Source: JAAYZM01 sp964510785 (GTDB lineage: Bacteria; Actinomycetota; Actinomycetes; Actinomycetales; Cellulomonadaceae). From it: a DNA stretch of 24,122 nucleotides. The stretch lies in the NCBI GenBank assembly GCA_964510785.1, contig CAZECM010000049.1, positions 1 to 24,122 on the forward strand, given 5' to 3'. The position numbers and the translations under genes were made by a program. Under the pieces are notes generated by a model. It worked only from the letters and a program-made list of their open reading frames with translations, was not told where the DNA came from and searched no databases. Below are positions 14,605 to 21,248 of the stretch, one piece after another (positions within the stretch are counted from its first letter, which is position 1; the number at the start of each line of letters is the position of its first letter).

Positions 14605-14690
14605 ACGCACCAGGGTAGGGGCCGACGACGGTCACCCTCGCCCGAGCACCACCCCAGCGCCAGGGGTAGGGGCCGACGGCGCTCCCCCTC
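14605..14690 (-). repeat. Direct duplication of the tsaD promoter region
   Basis: Two segments, 14605-14639 and 14655-14690, share a core of about 35 bp (GTCGGCCCCTACCC on the reverse strand, preceded by GAGGG) at an offset of 50 bp. The proximal copy holds the TACCCT -10 box (14617-14612) used to place the tsaD start; the distal copy has TACCCC. Both lie in the map-tsaD gap. Confidence 0.7.
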
Positions 14691-14777
14691 GCACGCGCCA
14701 CACCTCGCCGCCCGGGGGTCGGCAGCGGCCCACCGCCACCGGGGGTCCGGCCCGCGAGCCTGACCCACAGCCCGTGG

Positions 14778-15548
14778 CTACCTCGCGAGAGTGAGAACCT
14801 CGGCACCGTCGTCGGTGATGGCGATCGTGTGCTCGCTGTGCGCCGTCCGGCAGCCCGTCGCGCTGCGCAGCGTCCAGCCGTCAGCGTCCGTGACGAGCTC
14901 CGCGGTGTCCGCCATGACCCACGGCTCGATCGCCAGCAGCAGGCCGGGGCGCAGCGTGTACCCGCGGCCGGGCCGCCCGGTGTTCGCGACGTGCGGGTCC
15001 TGGTGCATCGTCGAGCCGACGCCGTGGCCCCCGAACTCGGTGTTGATCGGGTACCCCGCCGCGCTCAGGACCGAGCCGATGGCGTGGGAGAGGTCGCCGA
15101 TGCGCGCCCCCGGTCCTGCCGCGGCGATGCCCGCTGCGAGCGCGCGCTGGGTCGCGTCGATCATCGCGAGGCTCTCGGCCGGCTGCGACCCGCCCACGAC
15201 GAAGCTGACGGCCGAGTCGGCGACGAGTCCGCCCAGGGACACGGCGAGGTCGAGCGACAGCAGGTCGCCGTCGGCCAGCGCGTAGTCGTGCGGCAGCCCG
15301 TGGAGCACGGCGTCGTTGACTGACGTGCAGATGTAGTGGCCGAACGGGCCGCGGCCGAAGGACGGCGCGTAGTCGACGTAGCAGGACACCGCGCCGGCCT
15401 CGACGATCATGGCCTTGGCCCACCCGTCGATCTCGAGGAGGTTGGTACCCACGGTCGCGCGGGCCTTGAGCGTCTGCAGGATGTGCGCGACGAGGGCACC
15501 CGTCTCCCGCGCCCGGTTCACCTCGGTGGGGCTCAGGATCTCGATCAT
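14778..15548 (-). CDS. map: Type I methionine aminopeptidase
   Basis: The 256-residue pita-bread enzyme removes the initiator methionine from nascent proteins. Metal ligands are in place: D in LSLDLAVSLGG, D in VADSAVSF, H in GHGVGSTMHQ, E in LLAIEPWV and E in TAHSEHTIAI; the substrate-binding HYICTSVNDAVLHGLP also matches. There is no N-terminal zinc-finger extension. The ATG at 15548 overlaps the rimI stop (ATGA), so it is translationally coupled. Placement of map in a tsaB-rimI-tsaD run is not the usual ribosomal-operon context, so a second map gene may exist elsewhere; that is inference. Confidence 0.95.
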   Translation of the reverse strand: MIEILSPTEVNRARETGALVAHILQTLKARATVGTNLLEIDGWAKAMIVEAGAVSCYVDYAPSFGRGPFGHYICTSVNDAVLHGLPHDYALADGDLLSLDLAVSLGGLVADSAVSFVVGGSQPAESLAMIDATQRALAAGIAAAGPGARIGDLSHAIGSVLSAAGYPINTEFGGHGVGSTMHQDPHVANTGRPGRGYTLRPGLLLAIEPWVMADTAELVTDADGWTLRSATGCRTAHSEHTIAITDDGAEVLTLAR

Positions 15549-16015
15549 GTGGGACCTTCCTCGTGTGGCCGGGACAGCATAAGCCGCATCGTCAGTGCGT
15601 CGACGTTCTCTGGCTGGTAGTAGCCACGCCGCACGGCGAGCCGCTCGAAGCCGGCGCGCTCGTACATCGCGATCGCCAGCTCGTTGTCGACGCGCACCTC
15701 GAGGAACAGCTGCTCGGCACCGCGGCCGCGCTCGTGGGCGAGCAGCGCAGCGAGCAGCACCCGGCCGAGCCCGCGACCCTGGTGGCTCGGCGAGACACCG
15801 ATCGTCATGACCTGCGCATCGACCCCGTCGAACCACGTCCCGGCGTAGCCCACGAGCCGCGGTGGCTCGCCGTCGTCGTCGATCCCCACGTAGTACCGCG
15901 CTCGCCCCGTGAGCTCCTCGTGCAGCATCCCCTCGGTCCACGCACCAGGGCCGAACAGCTCGTGCTCGAGCTCGAGCAGGCGTGGGACGTCGGCGAGCGT
16001 GAGTGCGCGCATCAT
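15545..16015 (-). CDS. rimI: RimI-type ribosomal protein N-alpha-acetyltransferase (GNAT)
   Basis: The 156-residue GNAT protein has the acetyl-CoA-binding motif A, VSPSHQGRGLGRVLLAALL (Q/R-x-x-G-x-G/A at about 78-83), strand-4 VMTIGV and the C-terminal MYERAGFERLAVRRGYY typical of RimI. RimI acetylates the N-terminus of S18 and some other proteins. It lies in the conserved tsaB-rimI neighbourhood. The ATG at 16015 overlaps the tsaB stop (ATGA), and its own stop overlaps map, so three genes are chained by 4-nt overlaps. A second ATG follows directly (16012), leaving a one-codon uncertainty. Confidence 0.92.
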   Translation of the reverse strand: MMRALTLADVPRLLELEHELFGPGAWTEGMLHEELTGRARYYVGIDDDGEPPRLVGYAGTWFDGVDAQVMTIGVSPSHQGRGLGRVLLAALLAHERGRGAEQLFLEVRVDNELAIAMYERAGFERLAVRRGYYQPENVDALTMRLMLSRPHEEGPT

Positions 16016-16779
16016 CCGGTGGCGCGCTTGCGGGCCGAGGCGGGCACGGCGTCCGGGCGGCGCAGGTAGAGCGGCTCGCTCGGCTGCTCCGCACCGCGGC
16101 GGGCGCGCGCGATAGCGAGCCGCGCGAGGACGGCCGGGTCGGGCACGAGCGGTCCGCGAGCCTCGGGGAACGCCTCGGGATAAGCGTGCGCCCCCCGCCC
16201 GACGACGACGGCGCCCCGCACCACGTCCGCGAGCGCGTCCGGGTGCTCCACGACGGGCCCAGCGACGAGCTCTACGTCCGGGAGACCGTCGTCGACCCCG
16301 GCGCCGGGCAGCGCCCGGTATCGCGCGGCATACACCTCCCGCCGCCGCGCATCCCCCACGGCCACCACCTCGACCTCTTCAGCCACTCCACCGAGTTCGT
16401 GAGAAGCGCGCGAGTTCGTGAGGGCGGCCTCACGAACTGGGGCAGGACTCACGAACTCGCCGGAGGTGAGGGCGGCGGCGGCGAGGGCGTCGAGGGAGGG
16501 GACGCCGTAGAGGGGGATACCGCGGGCCAGTGCGAAGACGCGGGCGGTGACGAGGCCGGCGCGGAGGCCGGTGAAGGGCGCAGGTCCGGTGCCGACGACG
16601 ACGGCGGACACGTCCCCCGGTGCGAGACCGGTCTCGGTGAGCACCTCGCGGATCATCGGGGCGAGCAGCTCGGCGTGGTGCCGGGCCGAGTCGACGGAGC
16701 GAGCGGCGAGGGGGTTGCCGTCGTCGTCGCAGAGACTGACGGCCACTACCGCCGAGGTGTCGATCGCAAGCACGGCCAC
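16012..16779 (-). CDS. tsaB: TsaB, t6A tRNA-modification scaffold protein, with a repeat-encoded insertion
   Basis: The 255-residue protein starts MAVLAIDTSAVVAVSL and has the ASKHA-fold landmarks HHAELLAPMIREVL, VVGTGPAPFTGLRAGLVTAR and VVAVGDARRREVYAARY. TsaB is a proteolytically inactive paralogue of TsaD that dimerises with it and is needed for t6A formation. Residues 108-129 (16458-16393) are exactly encoded by a 66-bp four-part repeat and interrupt the usual joint between the LDALAA helix and the VVAVGDARR strand. Without it the protein would have a normal length of about 230. GTG 16779 is used; another GTG lies two codons on. It follows the serine hydrolase gene by 62 bp. Confidence 0.92.
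   Translation of the reverse strand: MAVLAIDTSAVVAVSLCDDDGNPLAARSVDSARHHAELLAPMIREVLTETGLAPGDVSAVVVGTGPAPFTGLRAGLVTARVFALARGIPLYGVPSLDALAAAALTSGEFVSPAPVREAALTNSRASHELGGVAEEVEVVAVGDARRREVYAARYRALPGAGVDDGLPDVELVAGPVVEHPDALADVVRGAVVVGRGAHAYPEAFPEARGPLVPDPAVLARLAIARARRGAEQPSEPLYLRRPDAVPASARKRATG
16393..16458. repeat. 66-bp four-part inverted repeat element inside tsaB
   Basis: GAGTTCGTGAG occurs at 16393-16403 and 16412-16422, and its inverse CTCACGAACT(C) at 16429-16439 (last base differs) and 16448-16458. Spacers are 8, 6 and 8 bp, the same geometry as the copy at 13454-13519. The element is 22 codons long, begins on a codon boundary of tsaB and contains no stop in the tsaB frame. Confidence 0.92.
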
Positions 16780-16783
16780 GGCG

Positions 16784-16895
16784 CTAGTTTCCCACGACCC
16801 CCACCCGCCGCAGGTCCGCCGCCGAGATCACGCCCCGCGCGCTAGCTTCCCTCGGATCCTCCGCGCAGCAGGTCCGCCGCGTAGATGGCGGTGCG
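16784..16895 (-). repeat. Degenerate 58-bp tandem duplication of the serine-hydrolase 3' end
   Basis: The segment just after the hydrolase stop repeats the end of the gene at an offset of 58 bp. Read on the reverse strand, the true end encodes IYAADLLRGGSEGS-stop and the second copy would encode ISAADLRRVGVVGN-stop. Both include CTAG at the stop and GCAGGTCCGCCGC on the forward strand. The second copy ends four bases before the tsaB GTG. Confidence 0.75.
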
Positions 16896-17927
16896 CCGCA
16901 GCATCGCCGTGCGCCCGTCGTTGACGAGCACCATCGCGGCGCGCGCCCGGTCGTGGTCGAGCAGTGCCGTGGTGACCCACGCGGTGTTCGAGCCCTGCTG
17001 GCCGAACGAGGCCCCTTCGAGGGCGTGCGCGGGTGCCCACCCCATGCCCTGCGGGGCGCCGGCGTGCACGTCCGCGGACAGGAGGCGGTCGACCGAGTCC
17101 GTCGAGAGCAGTGCGGGGGCGCCCTCCCTCACGAGGAACAGCCGCAGGAACTTCGCCCAGTCCGCCATGGTCAGGTGGAGACGCCCGGCCGGACCCAGGA
17201 CGGCGGGGTTGTCCGACGCCGGGTCGTTCGGGTCGAGGCTCTGCCCGCGACCGAGGCCCGTGCCCGCGAGGGTGAAACGCCCCCGGTGCCCCCACAGCCC
17301 CACGGGCGGGCCGAAGCCGTACGACGTGATGCCGAGCGGTTCGAGGAGCACCTCGGCCACCGTCCGCTCGAACGGCAACCCGACGATCCGCTCGATCGCC
17401 GCGCCGGCGGCGATGTACCCGAGGTTGGAGTACCGGAACCGGCCCTGTCCTCGCGGCGGTGCGGCGAGCACCCGGGCGACCGCCTCGGTGCGCTGCAGGT
17501 CGAGCGAGCGGGAGTCGGTCAGCGCGGCGCGCATGGCAGGCTCGTCGAGGTTGGCGGGGAACCCCGCCCGGTGCCGGAGCAGCTCGTCGATCGTGACGGT
17601 CGACCAGGTGGGGTCGACGTGCGGGGCGAGGTCGTCGAACAGCTCGTTCAGGGTGGCACCCCATGCGGCAGCGCCGTGCTCGACGAGCAGGGCGTACGCC
17701 GCGGCCGTCATCGACTTCGCGCACGAGCCGATGTGCCACGGGTCATCGGGCTGCGCCGCGCCGTCGGGCTGCACCGCGCCCGCGCCGGAGCCGTCCCGCC
17801 GCCGGTCCCCGACGACGAGCGGCTCGAACCCCCCGTCGGCGTGCACCAGCGCGACGCCGAGCGCCGGGACGCCCCACCGCCGGCGCACGGCCTCGACGGC
17901 CTCGCGGTCGAGGCGAGCGCCCGTCAC
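16842..17927 (-). CDS. Beta-lactamase/class C-like serine hydrolase
   Basis: The 361-residue protein has the penicillin-recognition fold: SCAK (S68, K71) as the S-x-x-K nucleophile motif, YSN (Y166, N168) as the Y-x-N motif and a late GQQGSN in place of the KTG/HTG box. HRAGFP also matches the family. Such proteins include esterases, D-aminopeptidases and class C beta-lactamases; the replaced third motif makes beta-lactam resistance doubtful. No signal peptide is present, so it should be cytosolic. The GTG at 17927 overlaps the regulator stop (GTGA). With that regulator it forms a two-gene unit placed between tsaE and tsaB, an order not usual for the t6A cluster. Confidence 0.85.
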   Translation of the reverse strand: MTGARLDREAVEAVRRRWGVPALGVALVHADGGFEPLVVGDRRRDGSGAGAVQPDGAAQPDDPWHIGSCAKSMTAAAYALLVEHGAAAWGATLNELFDDLAPHVDPTWSTVTIDELLRHRAGFPANLDEPAMRAALTDSRSLDLQRTEAVARVLAAPPRGQGRFRYSNLGYIAAGAAIERIVGLPFERTVAEVLLEPLGITSYGFGPPVGLWGHRGRFTLAGTGLGRGQSLDPNDPASDNPAVLGPAGRLHLTMADWAKFLRLFLVREGAPALLSTDSVDRLLSADVHAGAPQGMGWAPAHALEGASFGQQGSNTAWVTTALLDHDRARAAMVLVNDGRTAMLRRTAIYAADLLRGGSEGS

Positions 17928-18454
17928 TGCGGCTCTCCCGGCCCGTCGGGACCACCCACGTCGATCGCGGCGGCGAGCAGCGCGAGCAGCGGGACCACGT
18001 CCTGGCGCCGCAACGCGTAGGTGCCGCGCACCGGCTGGTGGACGATGCCCGCCGCGAGCAGCTCGCGCAGGTGGTGGAAGAGCTGACCGGACGAGGGCTG
18101 CTCGAGACGCTCGACCAGCTCCGCCGTGGTGTGCGGCTGCTCGAGCAGCGCGGCGACGACCCGGAGGCGCATGGTGCTGGACAGTGCGCCGAGCACGCGA
18201 GCCGCCGAGTCGCCTGCGAGCGTGCGCACGGCGTCCCACGAGTGCTCCATCCGCCACGCGAGCGGAGCGCCGTTCCACTCGCCGGAGCCCGTGTAGCCGA
18301 CCGTCGCCGCACCGGTCCCTGCCGCGACGCCGGGGGTCGGGTCACCCGAGCCTGTGGCGCCCTCGCGCCTCGTCTCGGCACCGAGCTGAGACTCGAGCCG
18401 GGCGACGCGGGACTCGAGGGCGTCCAGCCGCTGATGCGGGTCGGTGTCAGGCAT
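17924..18454 (-). CDS. ArsR-like winged-helix regulator with an N-terminal coiled-coil
   Basis: The 176-residue protein opens with a short heptad helix (RLDALESRVARLESQL, about 9-24), then a flexible Gly/Thr-rich stretch (30-60) and an ArsR-type winged helix (about 85-150: LSSTMRLRVVAALLEQPHTTAELVERL, recognition helix SGQLFHHLRELLAAG, wing VRGTYALR). No cysteine motif for metals is present, so it is not an obvious metal sensor. It overlaps the serine hydrolase start and probably controls the pair. ATG 18454 has TAGCGT 7 nt upstream and TTGTTT 16 bp before that. A tandem CTACTACG repeat overlaps the -10, suggesting autoregulation. Confidence 0.82.
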   Translation of the reverse strand: MPDTDPHQRLDALESRVARLESQLGAETRREGATGSGDPTPGVAAGTGAATVGYTGSGEWNGAPLAWRMEHSWDAVRTLAGDSAARVLGALSSTMRLRVVAALLEQPHTTAELVERLEQPSSGQLFHHLRELLAAGIVHQPVRGTYALRRQDVVPLLALLAAAIDVGGPDGPGEPQ

Positions 18455-18456
18455 GG

Positions 18457-18489
18457 CTACTACGCTACTACGTACTTTCGAAAAAACAA
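18457..18489 (-). promoter_or_regulatory. Promoter and tandem-repeat operator of the winged-helix/hydrolase pair
   Basis: On the reverse strand TTGTTT (18489-18484), 16 bp and TAGCGT (18467-18462) lead to ATG 18454, again leaderless-like. CTACTACG is repeated head-to-tail at 18457-18464 and 18465-18472 on the forward strand, covering the -10 box. An A/T-rich stretch (AAAAAACAA) forms the -35 area, directly after the tsaE stop. Confidence 0.65.
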
Positions 18490-18490
18490 C

Positions 18491-19000
18491 TCACTGCGTC
18501 GGGAACGTCACTCCGGCCCAGCGCGGTCCCACCGCCCGCACGGTCACGCGGCGCGGTCCGGCGTCGGCCGCCTCGGGGTCGAGCCCGTCGCCCCCGCCGT
18601 GCGGCCGCTCGATCGTGAGCTCGAGCCGGTCGGCGGCGAGCACCTCGGCGAGCCCCTCACCCCACTCGACCACCGTGACCGACTCGTCGAGGCTCGCGTC
18701 GAGGTCGAGCGCCTCGAGGTCGTCGAGCGAGGAGAGCCGGTACGCGTCGACATGGACGAGCGCCGGACCATCGCCGAGAGGCGGGTGGACGCGAGCGATG
18801 ATGAACGTCGGGCTCGCCACCTGGCCGCGCACGTGCAGCCCGGCACCGATCCCCTGGGTCAGCGTCGTCTTGCCCGCTCCGAGCGGCCCGGTCAGCAGCA
18901 CGAGGTCGCCCGCGCGCAACACCCCCGCGAGCGCCTCGCCGTAGGCGCGGGCAGCGGTGGCGTCGGCGAGCACCACCTCAGCGCCGTCGACCCCGCTCAC
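18491..19000 (-). CDS. tsaE: TsaE, t6A-modification ATPase
   Basis: The 169-residue protein has the Walker A loop GPLGAGKTT (38-46), the conserved SPTFIIARVH and VHVDAYRLSSLDDLEALDLD, and the VTVVEWGEGL segment. TsaE binds the TsaB-TsaD complex and hydrolyses ATP to reset it after tRNA modification. The length is normal. The GTG at 19000 overlaps the alr stop (GTGA), so it is co-translated with alr. Next on the strand come the regulator-hydrolase pair, which separate it from tsaB. Confidence 0.95.
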   Translation of the reverse strand: MSGVDGAEVVLADATAARAYGEALAGVLRAGDLVLLTGPLGAGKTTLTQGIGAGLHVRGQVASPTFIIARVHPPLGDGPALVHVDAYRLSSLDDLEALDLDASLDESVTVVEWGEGLAEVLAADRLELTIERPHGGGDGLDPEAADAGPRRVTVRAVGPRWAGVTFPTQ

Positions 19001-20148
19001 GCTCCCTCGCCGACGTACACCCGCGGCACTCGTGCGCCGATCCGCGTGACGATCTCGTAGGAGATGGTTCCGGCGACGGCGGCCCAGTCCTGCGCCGTCG
19101 GTCCGCCGTCGGCCCCCGTGCCGAACAGCTCGACCCGCTCCCCCGCGACCTCGCGCGCACCGGGCCCGAGGTCGATGACGAACTGGTCCATGCACACCCG
19201 CCCCGCGATCGCGAGGTCGCGCACGCCGATCCGCACGGGCGCACCGGGGCGGCCGTCGGTCCCCGAGACGTGGCGCGGGACACCGTCGGCGTAGCCGATC
19301 GGCACGAGTCCCACGAGCGTCTCGGCCGGCGTGACGTACTGGTGCGCGTAGGACACGCCGTGCCCGCCCGGGAGGGGCTTGACGCTGGCGAGCTCCGACT
19401 CGAACGTCATCGCGGGCACGAGGCCGAGGTCCGCGGCGGAGGACAGCTCGGGCACGGGCGACAGCCCGTACACCGCGATGCCGGGCCGCACGAGATCGTA
19501 GTGCACGGCCGGGTTGGTCACGGTCGCGGCCGAGTTGGCGAGGTGGCGCACCTCGAGCCGGGCACCGGCGCGCTCGACGAGCTCGACCGCGCGGGCGAAC
19601 ACCTCGGCCTGGGCGAGCACGGTGGGGTGGGCGGGGGCGTCGGCGAAGGCGAAGTGCGAGAAGACGCCGACGACGTCGAGCACCCCCTCGGCCTGTGCTC
19701 GCAGCGCGGCGTCGAGCACGTCGGGCAGCTGGGCGGGCGTGACCCCGTTGCGGCCGAGCCCCGTGTCGACCTTGATCTGCACGCGCGCCGTCCGCCCGGC
19801 GTCCCGCGCGGCCTCCGCGAGCGCCGCGACGTTCCAGGGTGCGGCGATCGCGACGTCGACATCGGCCTCGATCGCCTCGCGCAGCGGCGCGCCGGGGGCA
19901 TAGAGCCAGGTGAGGACCCGCCCCGTGTCGCCCGCCGCCCGGAGGGCGAGCGCCTCCGTCACCTGGGCCGCGCCGAGCCACGTCGCCCCGCCGCGACGGG
20001 CCGCGCGGGCCGAGGGGACGAGCCCGTGCCCGTAGCCGTCCGCCTTGACGACGGCCATCACCTGGGCGGGGGTCGACGCGGCGAGCGTGCGCACGTTGGC
20101 GGCGATCGCGTCGAGGTCGATCACTGCACGGGCGGGATAGGTCTGCAC
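18997..20148 (-). CDS. alr: Alanine racemase
   Basis: The 383-residue PLP enzyme interconverts L- and D-alanine for peptidoglycan. The PLP lysine is K35 in AVVKADGYGHG, the second catalytic base is Y267 in GVSYAHQY, and RHLANSA, RPGIAVYG and GRVCMDQFVIDLG match the family. GTG 20148 is used, with AAGGA seven bases before it. It overlaps tsaE by 4 nt, a conserved pairing in actinobacteria. The CDF transporter gene ends 49 bp upstream. Cytosolic. Confidence 0.97.
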   Translation of the reverse strand: MQTYPARAVIDLDAIAANVRTLAASTPAQVMAVVKADGYGHGLVPSARAARRGGATWLGAAQVTEALALRAAGDTGRVLTWLYAPGAPLREAIEADVDVAIAAPWNVAALAEAARDAGRTARVQIKVDTGLGRNGVTPAQLPDVLDAALRAQAEGVLDVVGVFSHFAFADAPAHPTVLAQAEVFARAVELVERAGARLEVRHLANSAATVTNPAVHYDLVRPGIAVYGLSPVPELSSAADLGLVPAMTFESELASVKPLPGGHGVSYAHQYVTPAETLVGLVPIGYADGVPRHVSGTDGRPGAPVRIGVRDLAIAGRVCMDQFVIDLGPGAREVAGERVELFGTGADGGPTAQDWAAVAGTISYEIVTRIGARVPRVYVGEGA

Positions 20149-20197
20149 GGGACCATCCTTCCATCGAGGCCGAGCACGCGGACGGCCCCGACGCGTC

Positions 20198-21139
20198 TCA
20201 GGCGTGCTTCACCGCGGCGGACTCCTCCTGGCTGATGTCCGCGGTCTCGATCTGAAAGTTCGAGTGGTGGACCGCGACGTCGAAGTGCTCGGCGACGCAG
20301 TCCCGGACCGAGCGGAGGATCTCCGGGGCGTGCCCGCCGTGGAAGCACTCGTCGCGCACCACGACGTGCGCCGTGAGGGTGGGCAGTCCCGTGCCGACGG
20401 TCGAGGCGTGGAGGTCGTGGACGTCCGTGACGTGCTCGACGGCGAGGAGGTGGTCGCGCACCGCGTCGAGGTCGAGCCCGGACGGCGTGAACTCCATGAG
20501 CACGCCCAAGGTCTCTCGCAAGAGCTTGAACGCGCGAGGGACGATGAGCGCGGCGATGAAGAGGCCGGCGATGGCGTCGGCCCGCTGGTACCCCGTGGTC
20601 GCGATCACGATCGCCGCGACGATCACCCCGACGGAACCGAGGGCGTCGTTGACGACCTCGAGGAACGCTGCCCGCAGGTTGAAGTTGGCGTCGCGGCTGG
20701 ACGCCAGGATCGTGATCGCAACGACGTTGGCGACGAGCCCGACGATGCCGAACACGAGCAGCCCGGTGGCGGGGACCTCGGGGGGCTCGGCGAGCCGCCG
20801 GATGCCTTCGATCGCGGTGTAGACGCCGACCACGAGCAGCAGCGCGGCCTGGCCGAGCGCGGCGATCACCTCGATGCGCCGGAAGCCCCACGTGCGCCGG
20901 GACGTGGCCGGCCGGAGCACCAGGGTCGCGGCGACGAGCGCGACGAGCAAGCCCGACGCGTCGGTGAGCATGTGCGCGGTGTCGGTCAGCAGCGCGAGGC
21001 TGCCGGTGACGACCGCGCCGACCGCCTGGGCGAGGAACACCGCGAACGTGATCCCGAAGGCCAGGGCGAGCTTGCGGCGGTGGTCCCCCGCTCCCGCGAC
21101 CTGGTCCGGCGACGGCCCGTGGACGTGCCCGGCACCCAT
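20198..21139 (-). CDS. Cation diffusion facilitator (CzcD/ZnT-like) metal exporter
   Basis: The 313-residue protein has six predicted membrane helices (about 23-48, 51-73, 90-115, 125-147, 158-182 and 186-203) and a cytosolic C-terminal domain. The TM2 metal site is H56-x3-D60 (DTAHMLTD). In TM5 the usual histidine is glutamate, E161-x3-D165 (LEVVNDALGSVG). Histidines cluster at the N-terminus (GHVHG) and in the C-terminal domain (HDLHAS, FHGGH, HHSNF). CDF proteins exchange Zn2+, Cd2+ or Co2+ for protons; the exact metal is not settled. ATG 21139 is preceded by GGGG and by a 13-codon leader ORF. It lies downstream of an ArsR regulator and has its own operator-bearing promoter. Confidence 0.92.
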   Translation of the reverse strand: MGAGHVHGPSPDQVAGAGDHRRKLALAFGITFAVFLAQAVGAVVTGSLALLTDTAHMLTDASGLLVALVAATLVLRPATSRRTWGFRRIEVIAALGQAALLLVVGVYTAIEGIRRLAEPPEVPATGLLVFGIVGLVANVVAITILASSRDANFNLRAAFLEVVNDALGSVGVIVAAIVIATTGYQRADAIAGLFIAALIVPRAFKLLRETLGVLMEFTPSGLDLDAVRDHLLAVEHVTDVHDLHASTVGTGLPTLTAHVVVRDECFHGGHAPEILRSVRDCVAEHFDVAVHHSNFQIETADISQEESAAVKHA

Positions 21140-21180
21140 CAGCGCACCCCGCCATGTGGAGCCCTCACGAGAACCAGCAT
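21139..21180 (-). CDS. Possible 13-codon leader peptide coupled to the CDF exporter
   Basis: ATG 21180 lies exactly 6 nt after the TAACAT -10 box and would encode MLVLVRAPHGGVR. Its TGA (21141-21139) overlaps the exporter ATG (21139-21137) by one base (TGATG), and the exporter SD GGGG lies inside its last codons. It therefore looks like a leaderless mini-ORF that delivers ribosomes to the exporter start. No protein evidence exists, and it may be only a coupling device. Confidence 0.4.
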   Translation of the reverse strand: MLVLVRAPHGGVR

Positions 21181-21186
21181 GCGGTG

Positions 21187-21215
21187 ATGTTATCGCCAAA
21201 CAGCGATGTTAGCAA
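21187..21215 (-). promoter_or_regulatory. CDF exporter promoter with operator-like repeats
   Basis: On the reverse strand TTGCTA (21215-21210), 17 bp and TAACAT (21192-21187) form a SigA-type promoter. The spacer and edges contain an inverted repeat ATCGC-CAAACA-GCGAT (21192-21207) and two direct GATGTTA copies (21186-21192 and 21205-21211) 19 bp apart. This is the natural target of the ArsR protein encoded just upstream. Confidence 0.7.
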
Positions 21216-21248
21216 TGCTCGCCTATGCCAGCCTGCCCGGACCGCGCG

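Noticed and set aside
16842..17927. Antibiotic-resistance beta-lactamase
   Set aside because: There is no signal peptide and the KTG/HTG box is replaced; general serine hydrolase is the safer call.
18481..18490. Rho-independent terminator after tsaE (A/T-rich run)
   Set aside because: No stable GC stem precedes the run in the tsaE direction; the run serves better as the -35 area of the next promoter.
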